Translations under genes and position numbers: made by a program
Shown: positions 1 through 4,897 of the stretch, piece by piece
How the letters are laid out: every line of letters begins with the position of its first letter
How positions within the stretch are numbered: the stretch's first letter is position 1
Source: Fimenecus sp045531435
GTDB taxonomy: Bacteria; Bacillota; Clostridia; Oscillospirales; Acutalibacteraceae
Assembly: GCA_045531435.1 (NCBI GenBank)
Contig: JAZSDZ010000045.1
Location: 1-9,365 of the forward strand
Length of the DNA stretch: 9,365 nt
Reading direction: 5' to 3'
Notes under the pieces: generated by a model
The model's database searches: none
What the model was told of the DNA's origin: nothing
Seen by the model: only the letters and a program-made list of their open reading frames with translations

Positions 1-48
1 CTCCGACCGACTTATTGCAGGGTGTTCCCTGTACTCTTTCTCTGTCAT
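1..48 (-). CDS. Probable RecE-like PD-(D/E)XK exonuclease, N-terminus only (cut by window edge)
   Basis: Only the first 16 codons are visible, reading MTEKEYREHPAISRSE. The ATG at 48 follows a near-perfect AGGAGGT ribosome binding site at about 52-58, so the start is well defined. An N-terminus of the form T-x-x-E-Y-x-x-x-P-A-I-S-x-S is what I recall for phage proteins with the RecE/YqaJ-type PD-(D/E)XK fold, such as the C-terminal part of E. coli RecE and the phage family annotated as exodeoxyribonuclease VIII PDDEXK-like. Such enzymes resect double-stranded DNA for single-strand annealing, usually with a RecT partner. No catalytic residue lies inside the window, so the call rests on the N-terminal motif and on its place in an early operon. 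The gene continues past position 1. Confidence 0.6.
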   Translation of the reverse strand, partial: MTEKEYREHPAISRSE

Positions 49-69
49 TTTACCTCCTGTTATAACCTT

Positions 70-189
70 TTACTTTTTCTTTACATTGGTTTTATTCTTA
101 AACTTAACAATCACGCATAATCCGATAAAACCAACGATTTCAAATCCTATTGTGGCAATTACACCGCACCAAAAATCAGGAATATACAT
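70..189 (-). CDS. 39-aa single-span membrane peptide, phage small hypothetical
   Basis: The ORF starts with ATG at 189 behind GGGAGGG with a 6-base spacer and ends with TAA at 70. The start overlaps the 3' end of the upstream ribbon-helix-helix gene by 14 bases, and 21 bases separate its stop from the nuclease start, so it is embedded in the operon. The peptide opens MYIPDFWCGV, continues with a hydrophobic stretch to about residue 28 and ends in a Lys/Asn-rich tail (KFKNKT, then KKK). This predicts one transmembrane helix with the C-terminus in the cytoplasm by the positive-inside rule. The D-F-W-C-G-V start resembles short membrane peptides I recall from Firmicutes phages, with no known function. 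The strong ribosome binding site and position make it a real gene despite its length. Confidence 0.7.
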   Translation of the reverse strand: MYIPDFWCGVIATIGFEIVGFIGLCVIVKFKNKTNVKKK

Positions 190-358
190 TGATACCCTCC
201 CTTTCTAAATAATCAATAATGATAACCTCAACCATCTTTGACTTTGATAAATACTTTGATTTGGCTAACTCGACCACCGCGTCATAAACTGGGGTTGTAA
301 CACCAACTGGGATGTTACGATTTCTCAAAAATCTAGGGTCTTTCTTTTTTGTGTTCAC
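176..358 (-). CDS. Ribbon-helix-helix (CopG/Arc-like) DNA-binding protein, 60 aa
   Basis: The start is GTG at 358, sharing one base with the TAG stop of the upstream zinc-ribbon gene (TAGTG), with AGAGGTG as ribosome binding site 5 bases upstream. The 60-aa product has a basic N-terminal arm (KKKDPRFLRNR), a short beta strand around residues 16-21 (IPVGVT), a helix at about 23-34 and a second helix at about 38-53 beginning LSKSKMVEV. Strand-helix-helix with a Ser/Lys turn is the ribbon-helix-helix pattern, in which paired strands of a dimer enter the major groove. In phages such small proteins are typically transcriptional regulators. Inference: it may autoregulate the early operon, possibly at the inverted repeat in the 1287-1315 promoter. 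Assignment is by pattern only. Confidence 0.7.
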   Translation of the reverse strand: MNTKKKDPRFLRNRNIPVGVTTPVYDAVVELAKSKYLSKSKMVEVIIIDYLEREGINVYS

Positions 359-843
359 TAAATCACCTCTTTTCGTTCTAAAAGCTCTAAATAAGCATCA
401 GGGTCATCTGAAAGATATTCAACCAAAGCTTGTTTAAAAACCGACTTTTCGGTTATCTTATCATCAAACGCCTTTCTTTTATAAAGCTCAATCATATCTT
501 CTTTAAGTTTGTTGCTTGATGTTGATACCGAATTATCGCAATCATAATAAAAGTCAAAAAAGAAGTCTATAATCAAGTTGTTTTCTGTTAAGAATTCCAG
601 TACGACATTGAATTCGAAAAAATCATTTAAAATTTCTTTTATACACTCAGGGCAATATTCAAGATAGTGCATTTCATATTTTTCAAAATACTTGTTACAG
701 CGTTTGCACTCCTGAGCATCTACGCAAGCATCGCCACACTTTGGGCAACCTTGATAATATATTGGGAAAATCTCGCGTGGGTCATCATCTGACCATTCTT
801 TCATTTCTTCAAATTCTGTTCCGCATTCTCTACAAGTATACAT
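358..843 (-). CDS. Double zinc-ribbon protein with acidic helical C-terminus, 161 aa
   Basis: ATG at 843 follows TAAGGAGGC, and only one base separates it from the preceding stop. The N-terminal half holds nine cysteines arranged as CxxC pairs: C4/C7, C33/C36 with C40 nearby, C46/C49 and C64/C67. These could make two zinc-ribbon sites (C4/C7 with C33/C36, and C46/C49 with C64/C67). Residues about 70-161 lack Cys pairs, are rich in Phe, Asp, Glu and Leu, and look helical. I do not recognise a specific family. Zinc ribbons of this sort bind nucleic acid or other proteins, and the acidic tail argues for a protein partner, but that is inference. It lies second in the early operon and is coupled to the ribbon-helix-helix gene. 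Confidence 0.75.
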   Translation of the reverse strand: MYTCRECGTEFEEMKEWSDDDPREIFPIYYQGCPKCGDACVDAQECKRCNKYFEKYEMHYLEYCPECIKEILNDFFEFNVVLEFLTENNLIIDFFFDFYYDCDNSVSTSSNKLKEDMIELYKRKAFDDKITEKSVFKQALVEYLSDDPDAYLELLERKEVI

Positions 844-844
844 T

Positions 845-1231
845 TTATGCCTCCTTATTCCTTTGTTTTATATCTAAAATTTGTTTAGCATACTTTTGTA
901 TAATCGGACATAACTCTTTAAGCATATTATTACATATTAAAATTTCTTTACTTGTAAGTTGGCGATGATTTTTCAACTTTTCTCCGTCCAAATAATACGT
1001 TTTATCAGGACGTCTGTGTTCTTCAAGAGATAAAAGCCTATAACAAAGGGTTCTTAATTCTCCACAAATATAATGACCTAAAGAATGACCTTTATATTTA
1101 CCATTACAAAAATCATTATAATCAGTAAAAACAAAATGCGAACCTCGTTGCATAGCTTTTAATTGTGCTGTTTTCTCTGCTATTTCTTTTTTAAGTTCAT
1201 TTATTGTTCTAATTCTTTCTTCAACAATCAT
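845..1231 (-). CDS. Hypothetical protein with N-terminal coiled coil, first gene of the early operon, 128 aa
   Basis: This is the first gene behind the promoter at 1287-1315. ATG at 1231 follows AAAGGAGG with a 6-base spacer, an almost ideal ribosome binding site, suggesting high early expression. Residues about 4-28 are heptad-like and rich in Glu, Lys, Ile and Leu (ERIRTINELKKEI region), predicting a short coiled coil. The centre has scattered Cys and His (C42, H49, H53, C56, C63, H72) but no CxxC pair, so a metal site is possible and unproven. The C-terminus (about 93-122) is helical with C100 and C108. I do not recognise a family. Leading an early phage operon fits a host-takeover or regulatory protein, which is inference from position only. 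Confidence 0.75.
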   Translation of the reverse strand: MIVEERIRTINELKKEIAEKTAQLKAMQRGSHFVFTDYNDFCNGKYKGHSLGHYICGELRTLCYRLLSLEEHRRPDKTYYLDGEKLKNHRQLTSKEILICNNMLKELCPIIQKYAKQILDIKQRNKEA

Positions 1232-1281
1232 AATATCCTCCTTTGATATGCGGTTTGTAGGGTTTCCGCTACCTTACCGTG
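1232..1281 (-). promoter_or_regulatory. 5' leader of the early operon with possible stem-loop
   Basis: If transcription starts about 7 bases after the -10 box, the leader is roughly 50 nt. It can fold with an outer CGGT/ACCG stem and an inner GTAG/CTAC stem enclosing CGGAAACC. The outer pair competes with a GCGG/CCGC alternative. The ribosome binding site near 1238-1245 stays outside the stem. No known riboswitch class is recognisable. Confidence 0.25.
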
Positions 1282-1286
1282 TCTTT

Positions 1287-1315
1287 ATTATATACTATCT
1301 TTCGATAATTGTCAA
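1287..1315 (-). promoter_or_regulatory. Consensus sigma-A/sigma-70 promoter of the early operon, with inverted repeat in the spacer
   Basis: On the minus strand the -35 box is TTGACA (1310-1315) and the -10 box is TATAAT (1287-1292), separated by exactly 17 bases; both are perfect consensus. Upstream, 1316-1356 is almost pure A/T with several A and T tracts, as expected for an UP element bound by the RNA polymerase alpha subunit. The spacer contains the inverted repeat TATC-GAAA-GATA (1296-1307), placed where a bound repressor would block polymerase. It lies about 40 bases beyond the late terminator and about 55 bases before the first early ORF. Strength and position are read directly; the operator role is inference. 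Confidence 0.85.
1296..1307. promoter_or_regulatory. Candidate operator: TATC-N4-GATA inverted repeat between -35 and -10
   Basis: A 4-bp inverted repeat with a 4-base centre (plus-strand TATCTTTCGATA) sits in the middle of the promoter spacer. Outside it the symmetry is imperfect. Phage repressors often bind dyads over or between the core promoter boxes. Only one copy is seen here, so the assignment is tentative. Confidence 0.4.
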
Positions 1316-1356
1316 TAGGTTTTTATAAATTTTTTAAATATATTTTAAAATTTTGC

Positions 1357-1392
1357 GAAAGAAAAAGCAGACAGAGAAAACTCCCTGCCTGC
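1357..1392 (-). terminator. Intrinsic terminator of the late block
   Basis: On the minus strand the arms GCAGGCAGGG (1383-1392) and CTCTGTCTGC (1367-1376) pair over 10 bp with two G-U wobbles around the 6-base loop AGTTTT, followed by TTTTTC (1361-1366) and further T-rich sequence. It begins 6 bases past the TAA of the last late-block gene (1399) and precedes the early promoter, so it insulates the two units. Confidence 0.85.
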
Positions 1393-1398
1393 CTGTGG

Positions 1399-1722
1399 TT
1401 AGATTTCTTGAATTTTCGTTAAAACGCTGTCATACATTCGAGGTTGTAGGATTTTGACAGCCTCCATAAGTTCTTGCATAACATCAAGAACACTGTTTAT
1501 ATCCTTACCATTAACAAGTCGCAAAAACTCGGTGTCGCTGTTGGTCTGTATAATAGATTTTTCGACCCTGTTTTCGTAACTGTACCCCCTGTCCTCGATA
1601 GGCTCACCGAAAAGGTGGTCATATACAATATAGAAGTCTGCCAACCTTGCGATTTTGCTTTGCGTGACAGGTTCTTTCTCGCATTGATAGATAGCGTCCA
1701 TCAATTCCTTTTCGGTTATCAT
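1399..1722 (-). CDS. Conserved phage hypothetical protein, all-helical, 107 aa
   Basis: I choose ATG at 1722 because it follows AGAGGTG with good spacing; the in-frame upstream ATG at 1761 would add 13 residues, overlap the preceding gene and has no clear ribosome binding site. The product begins MITEKELMDAI and is predicted mostly helical. A Tyr-rich middle linker lies at about residues 45-55, and a C-terminal helical part contains D-V-M-Q-E-L-M-E and R-M-Y-D-S-V-L. I recall similar proteins (MITEKELL..., with an LATFYxxYDHLFG-like segment) as recurrent uncharacterised prophage proteins in Clostridia. This one has LADFYIVYDHLFG at residues 26-38. The function is unknown. It is the last gene before the terminator, 11 bases after the low-complexity gene. 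Confidence 0.8.
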   Translation of the reverse strand: MITEKELMDAIYQCEKEPVTQSKIARLADFYIVYDHLFGEPIEDRGYSYENRVEKSIIQTNSDTEFLRLVNGKDINSVLDVMQELMEAVKILQPRMYDSVLTKIQEI

Positions 1723-1733
1723 TGTTTCACCTC

Positions 1734-2267
1734 TTAAGCGTTTTCGATTTCTTCGATGCAACGGCGGATTGCTTTTCGTTCTTTTTCGCTTTCTGCCATT
1801 TCCATCATTTCTTCCATTTTATCCATCATATAGTCTTTAGCACCATCGTAGGAATAGCCTCCTGCTCTACGAAATGAACCGCCTTGACCGCCTCTGTTGC
1901 CACCTTGACCACCTCTTGCATAAGATGAACCACCTTCATATGATGAACCGCCACGTCTGTAAGAACCGCCCTCTTCGGAATAGCCTCCCTCATAGGAAGA
2001 ACCACCCTCTCGGCTGTATCGACCCATACTGTCACGGCGGGCATTTCTGCCACGACCACGAGCATAAGACGAGCCACCAGCGTAAGAACTCTCGCCGTCC
2101 TCGCCGAACTCCTCATACATCTCGATTTTGTCGATGTTTTTTACAGTATCGGTAAGTTTATGGATTTTTTCGAGTTCCTGAGTAGAAATTTTACCGCCAG
2201 ACATTCTTTTGGCTTTTTCTTCATACTCATAAAGCTCGTTCATAAGCATTTCTTTAATTTTGTGCAT
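1734..2267 (-). CDS. Gly/Ser/Tyr/Arg low-complexity phage protein flanked by helices, 177 aa
   Basis: ATG at 2267 follows AAAGGAGCG. The protein has three parts. Residues 1-53 are helical and charged, including a KLTDTVKNIDKIE segment. Residues about 58-142 are low-complexity with repeated GGSSY units (five by eye), plus GGSYRRGG, GGQGGNRGGQGG and RGRGR patches. Residues about 143-177 are helical and Met/Glu-rich (MMDKMEEMMEMAE), ending KAIRRCIEEIENA. I recall close architectural relatives in clostridial prophages, with RRDSMGRYSR (found here at 77-86) as a shared core, but no assigned function. The [G/S]Y[G/S] and RGG composition is like eukaryotic condensate-forming or RNA-binding segments. 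It could instead be a flexible structural linker. Frames overlapping this repeat on both strands are composition artefacts. Confidence 0.85.
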   Translation of the reverse strand: MHKIKEMLMNELYEYEEKAKRMSGGKISTQELEKIHKLTDTVKNIDKIEMYEEFGEDGESSYAGGSSYARGRGRNARRDSMGRYSREGGSSYEGGYSEEGGSYRRGGSSYEGGSSYARGGQGGNRGGQGGSFRRAGGYSYDGAKDYMMDKMEEMMEMAESEKERKAIRRCIEEIENA

Positions 2268-2283
2268 ATATCTCGCTCCTTTC

Positions 2284-2727
2284 TTATGCTACTCGGTCAA
2301 AAATAATGTTTGCGTTTGTAACATCAATTGCGGTATTTTCGCTTATATTGCGGACTGTAATTTGGTCACAACAGTCACAAGGCAATTCAATTAACGCCGA
2401 AATATTAATGCCCCATACATCTCCAATAGCCGCAGGCGTAACGGTAAAAATTGCGTTACGGAGGACTTCGCCATTCTGCACAAGGGCAATAGTGATTGGT
2501 TCAAGAACGCCACCGTCCGCTGCATCTGCGACCGAAACATTTGCTTGAAACTGTGCTTTATAAACAGCCTTGCAACCACAATTTTTGCAAATGCCTTTAA
2601 TACGGAAAACGCCTGAACTATCATTGTGTAAAATATATCCCTTTTTGCAACATCTGTCACCATTAAAGAACAAAATGTTCGAGTTTGCTGCAACGATTTG
2701 TTCGGGGATATAACTATACTCTGCCAT
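2284..2727 (-). CDS. Cys-rich beta-sandwich-like phage protein, possible virion surface/fibre protein, 147 aa
   Basis: ATG at 2727 lies about 12 bases after GAAAGGA. Alternating hydrophobic segments (NILFF, YILH, FRIKGI, ITIALVQ, AIFTVTP, VWGINISALIELP, ITVRNI, ANIIF) suggest an all-beta protein, plausibly a jelly roll of the TNF/C1q or BclA-tip kind. Eight cysteines occur as CC (26-27), CxxCxC (47, 50, 52) and CxCC (117, 119, 120), suggesting metal coordination or disulfides. I recall proteins with this layout (CC-x2-GY-[IV]-x-H near the start, TPAA in the middle, ANxI-x-x-RVA at the end) from clostridial prophages, without known function. A capsid or fibre role is inference from fold-like pattern and position after the Gly/Cys-rich gene. 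Confidence 0.8.
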   Translation of the reverse strand: MAEYSYIPEQIVAANSNILFFNGDRCCKKGYILHNDSSGVFRIKGICKNCGCKAVYKAQFQANVSVADAADGGVLEPITIALVQNGEVLRNAIFTVTPAAIGDVWGINISALIELPCDCCDQITVRNISENTAIDVTNANIIFDRVA

Positions 2728-2754
2728 AAATAAATCAATCCTTTCAAATAAACA

Positions 2755-2784
2755 AGGCGATAAGGTATAGTTACCCTACCGCCT
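2755..2784 (-). other. Long RNA hairpin C between the two Cys-rich genes (possible attenuator or processing site)
   Basis: On the minus strand AGGCGGTAGGGTA (2772-2784) pairs with TACCTTATCGCCT (2755-2767) over 13 bp around the loop ACTA. Two positions are G-U wobbles in minus-strand RNA but would be A-C mismatches in plus-strand RNA, so the structure fits the coding-strand transcript. It is followed by a U-rich but interrupted tract (TGTTTATTTG), making a weak terminator or attenuator possible. Confidence 0.6.
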
Positions 2785-2797
2785 ATTTTTCACATTA

Positions 2798-2832
2798 TCG
2801 GCATTTAAGCCGAACAATCGCATTTAAGCGAT
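2798..2832 (-). repeat. Tandem twin hairpins A and B with identical UUAAAU loops
   Basis: Two 16-nt hairpins lie 3 bases apart. On the minus strand B reads ATCGC-TTAAAT-GCGAT (2817-2832) and A reads TCGGC-TTAAAT-GCCGA (2798-2813). Stems are 5 bp with different sequence but the loop is the same, including its orientation. They begin 18 bases after the 277-aa gene's stop and precede hairpin C. There is no U-tract after either, so simple termination is unlikely. Confidence 0.6.
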
Positions 2833-2850
2833 AGTAGTTAAGTTATTTAA

Positions 2851-3684
2851 TTAGTAACCGCCACAGCCGTTGTTGCAACCGTTTGTAAACTGTACCTGTC
2901 CGCAACAATTAGTTGCAAATGATACAGGTGTAGGAGCGTTCACAACATAAGCAGGAACAGGGCAATCAGCACCAAGTCTACGAATTAACTCGGCTGTCTG
3001 TGCCTCCTGATTTGCCGTGATAAATGCGTTCTGAGCTGTCTGTGAAGCCTGAAACTTGAGTGACTGGTTTTCTGCTGTGAGTGTTGCAATCTTATCCTGT
3101 GTAAGGAAGTCAAGAATTGCACGGCTGTTAGCATTAGCATTGTCGATAATATCACGAGTGCTATTATAGATAGCGTGGCGAGTATCACAAGACTGCTCAG
3201 CAATCGCATATTTTACACCGTCAATCGCTCTCTGTGTACCACAGCAACAATCAGCCAACTGATGAGATAAGCTATTAAAACCTGCCTGTGTGTTGTAACC
3301 GCTCTGTAAAATAGCAGTATTCACACCGTTAAATCCCTGACAAAGCGTCTGCTGAATACCTGCCTGACCGAGTGCAAGGTCGTTGAGGTTAGCCAATACA
3401 GCAGAATTGTTAAAACCTGCGGCTAAATCAGCCTGTGTAGCACAAGGTGAGCAACAACCACAAGAACCGCCTGAGCGACCACTATCAATTACAATAGGCT
3501 GTGAATAGCCATAGCCACCCTGACCGCCACCGTTATTATTTCCGCCCCAATTACCATTTGCAAGGGCAAGGAATAAGAGTATAATCCACCAGCCAGAGCC
3601 GTTGCCACCAAAACCATCGTTGTTATTGCCGTTGTTACCAGTAGCCGCCGCAATATCAGCAAGTGAATAACCTGTTTCCATCAT
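2851..3684 (-). CDS. Gly/Asn/Cys-rich phage protein with hydrophobic WWIILLFL segment, 277 aa
   Basis: ATG at 3684 follows AAAGGAG with a 9-base spacer; a second ATG at 3681 is possible. The order is: a short amphipathic start with SLADIAAATG, a Gly/Asn-rich tract (about 16-30), a hydrophobic segment WWIILLFLALA (32-42), a second Gly/Asn-rich tract (43-60), a Cys cluster CGCCSPC (75-81), then a long Ala/Gln/Asn-rich helical region (about 85-235) with C115, CCC (146-148) and C166. The tail holds C241, CC (260-261), C270 and C274, giving 14 Cys in all. I recall this architecture (SLADIAAATG, WWIILL, CCC and a C-terminal Cys/Gly tail) as widespread in prophages of gut Firmicutes with no established function. 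Possible roles are a minor virion or fibre component or a membrane-contacting protein. The hydrophobic run is short for a confident membrane span. Confidence 0.85.
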   Translation of the reverse strand: MMETGYSLADIAAATGNNGNNNDGFGGNGSGWWIILLFLALANGNWGGNNNGGGQGGYGYSQPIVIDSGRSGGSCGCCSPCATQADLAAGFNNSAVLANLNDLALGQAGIQQTLCQGFNGVNTAILQSGYNTQAGFNSLSHQLADCCCGTQRAIDGVKYAIAEQSCDTRHAIYNSTRDIIDNANANSRAILDFLTQDKIATLTAENQSLKFQASQTAQNAFITANQEAQTAELIRRLGADCPVPAYVVNAPTPVSFATNCCGQVQFTNGCNNGCGGY

Positions 3685-3726
3685 AATAAAAATCTCCTTT
3701 TCTATAGAGTAAATAATATATTGCTA

Positions 3727-3749
3727 AATCAAGCCGTACGCTCTTGATT
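3727..3749 (-). other. Intergenic hairpin upstream of the 277-aa gene
   Basis: A 7-bp perfect inverted repeat (AATCAAG/CTTGATT) with a 9-base loop lies in the 72-base gap between the 70-aa and 277-aa genes. There is no U-tract after it on the minus strand, so it is not an ordinary terminator. It may stabilise or mark processing of the mRNA; that is inference. Confidence 0.4.
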
Positions 3750-3756
3750 AAAGCCG

Positions 3757-3969
3757 TTATTTTTTAGGCATCATTGCCATAAATTGTGTGATTTGGTTTG
3801 TCTGTTGAGCAAGTGCGTTGAATTGCTCTTGCGATAATTTTCCGTCTTTCATCATCTGTTCGACCTGTGCTTTTGGGTCGCCTGTAAAGGTTTTTTGAAA
3901 GTCTTGTATATCTTTAATTAGTTTTAGCATTGGGTTATTACCAAACATATCAAATAGTGGGTTAGCCAT
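3757..3969 (-). CDS. Small phage hypothetical protein, 70 aa (MANPLFDMFG type)
   Basis: ATG at 3969 is separated by one base from the TAA of the upstream gene, so translation is probably coupled; a GGAGG motif lies just upstream inside that gene. The product is rich in Met, Gln, Asn and Phe and largely helical: a hydrophobic start (MANPLFDMFGNN), a helix LKLIKDIQDFQKTF, a linker TGDPKAQVEQMM, and a Gln/Met-rich end (QITQFMAMMPKK). I recall Met/Gln-rich relatives carrying a GDP-x-x-Q-V motif next to similar proteins in clostridial prophages, with no known function. Nothing suggests an enzyme. Its fixed position between the Tyr/Pro/Gln-rich and Gly/Cys-rich genes suggests a shared role. Confidence 0.8.
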   Translation of the reverse strand: MANPLFDMFGNNPMLKLIKDIQDFQKTFTGDPKAQVEQMMKDGKLSQEQFNALAQQTNQITQFMAMMPKK

Positions 3970-3970
3970 G

Positions 3971-4513
3971 TTATTCAGCCTCCGTCTTTTTTATTGTTTT
4001 TGTTGGTTTTGAAGTTGATTTTGCTGTCAGTTTGTTATAATTATCTTCTACCGCTGATAATCTGCACATAACTTCCTGTATTTTGCCCTCTACTGCACTA
4101 AAATCTTCTTTTGATATAAACTTGTCACCACATTTACAAGTGTGTTCTACGGGAGTTTTAGGGGCATTTACAAGGTTGTTATTTTCTTCATATTCTGAGA
4201 TGGTATATTTTTTGAAATTTGGCATACCTGCACCGTCCGAAGCCTTAACATACATTAAAGGTTTGTTTTTATCAAACATTGGTACGGCATTGTTAGGAGC
4301 AACTAAATAATTTTTTGCTTGTTCTTCGTTATCAACATAAATTAGTCCACCTGTTATAATAGGGATTTGTGGTGGTGTAGAATTTTGCTGAAGCGGTTGC
4401 TGTGGCATCTGCATTTGGGGTTGATACTGCCCCTTGAATTGATTGAGCATATCAGGTGTCGCTCCGTTGTTGTACTGTGGATAGTAGCCATAATAAGGTT
4501 GAGTATAAGCCAT
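3971..4513 (-). CDS. Tyr/Pro/Gln-rich phage protein with C-terminal coiled coil, 180 aa
   Basis: ATG at 4513 starts 3 bases after the stop of the peptidase gene, with AGAGAGGA as ribosome binding site. Residues 1-50 are low-complexity, rich in Tyr, Pro, Gln and Met (QPYYGYYPQY, then MQMPQQPLQQ). Residues about 54-105 form a compact core containing GGLIYVDNEEQAKNYLVAPN, MYVKASDGAGMP and YTISEYE. A CKC motif (126-128) precedes a heptad-like coiled coil (about 136-163), and a Lys/Thr-rich tail ends the protein. I recall the core (W/Y-V-x-x-E-x-x-A, then VAPNN, then YxKxxDxxGxP) in many phage proteins of Firmicutes, without a known function. The coiled coil argues for oligomerisation. An internal-virion or scaffold-like role is speculation. 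Confidence 0.8.
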   Translation of the reverse strand: MAYTQPYYGYYPQYNNGATPDMLNQFKGQYQPQMQMPQQPLQQNSTPPQIPIITGGLIYVDNEEQAKNYLVAPNNAVPMFDKNKPLMYVKASDGAGMPNFKKYTISEYEENNNLVNAPKTPVEHTCKCGDKFISKEDFSAVEGKIQEVMCRLSAVEDNYNKLTAKSTSKPTKTIKKTEAE

Positions 4514-4516
4514 TGT

Positions 4517-4897
4517 TTAGTCCTCTCTTTCAAAATAGTAAATCGGATTTTCTGCCAGACTGTTCCACGAATCGTGTGCGTCCCCATTGACCACAGTCAA
4601 GACGTGACTATTTACTGCAACCACAAATATTCCTTTTGGGTGGTCTTTGCAAAAGTCCTCAACTGTATAGCAATCGGGACAACTGTTATCTAACATTTTT
4701 CTTTTAAAGCCTTTTTTGCGTAAATATGCACCCCATACGCCATTGTTACTTGGCATATCAGACATTAAAAAACCTTGCAAACATATTCCGCAATAGGTTT
4801 TATGCCATTTATCGCCTGTTGCTTTTGAAATTGCTCTTACTGTGCAATCTCCAACGTGTTTTCCCATTGGATTTGGGTTATATTTTATCCACGCCAA
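4517..4897 (-). CDS. Putative papain/C39-like cysteine peptidase, 126 aa, TTG start
   Basis: The start is TTG at 4897, read as AWIKYNPNP after the initiator; no in-frame ATG or GTG gives a better N-terminus, and I recall relatives beginning MAWVKxNPNP. The candidate catalytic Cys is C18 in GDCTVRAIS, the His is H98 in NSHVLTVV, and the acidic or amide residue is D109 in HDSW (N112 is an alternative). Cys near the N-terminus, then His, then D-S-W is the papain-like/C39-like order. A CPDC motif lies at 73-76. At 126 aa it is a minimal domain without signal peptide, so it acts in the cytoplasm or in a virion. The substrate is unknown; a maturation role for the adjacent structural-like proteins is inference. 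The gene overlaps the 41-aa ORF by 20 bases. Confidence 0.8.
   Translation of the reverse strand: MAWIKYNPNPMGKHVGDCTVRAISKATGDKWHKTYCGICLQGFLMSDMPSNNGVWGAYLRKKGFKRKMLDNSCPDCYTVEDFCKDHPKGIFVVAVNSHVLTVVNGDAHDSWNSLAENPIYYFERED

Noticed and set aside
1842..2096. Possible CRISPR array or tandem DNA repeat in the GGSSY region
   Set aside because: Repeats are short, irregular and in frame with a protein repeat; there are no spacers of regular length and no cas genes.
1826..2116. Second minus-strand frame of 96 aa within the low-complexity gene
   Set aside because: The GGN-rich repeat keeps other frames open. The Val/Arg/Ala-rich product is a composition artefact and it has no ribosome binding site.
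2391..2747. Second minus-strand frame of 118 aa overlapping the Cys-rich beta protein
   Set aside because: It overlaps the 147-aa gene almost fully. That gene has the better protein pattern, while this product looks like a random basic frame.
3710..3756. Promoter upstream of the 277-aa gene
   Set aside because: TTGATT is present but no good -10 lies at 16-18 bases; the nearest candidates (TACTCT, TCTATA) are poor or badly spaced.
4367..4693. Open plus-strand frame of 108 aa
   Set aside because: It runs antisense to the peptidase and the Tyr/Pro/Gln-rich gene, has no ribosome binding site and an odd Leu/Trp/Ile-rich composition. Minus-strand genes explain the region.
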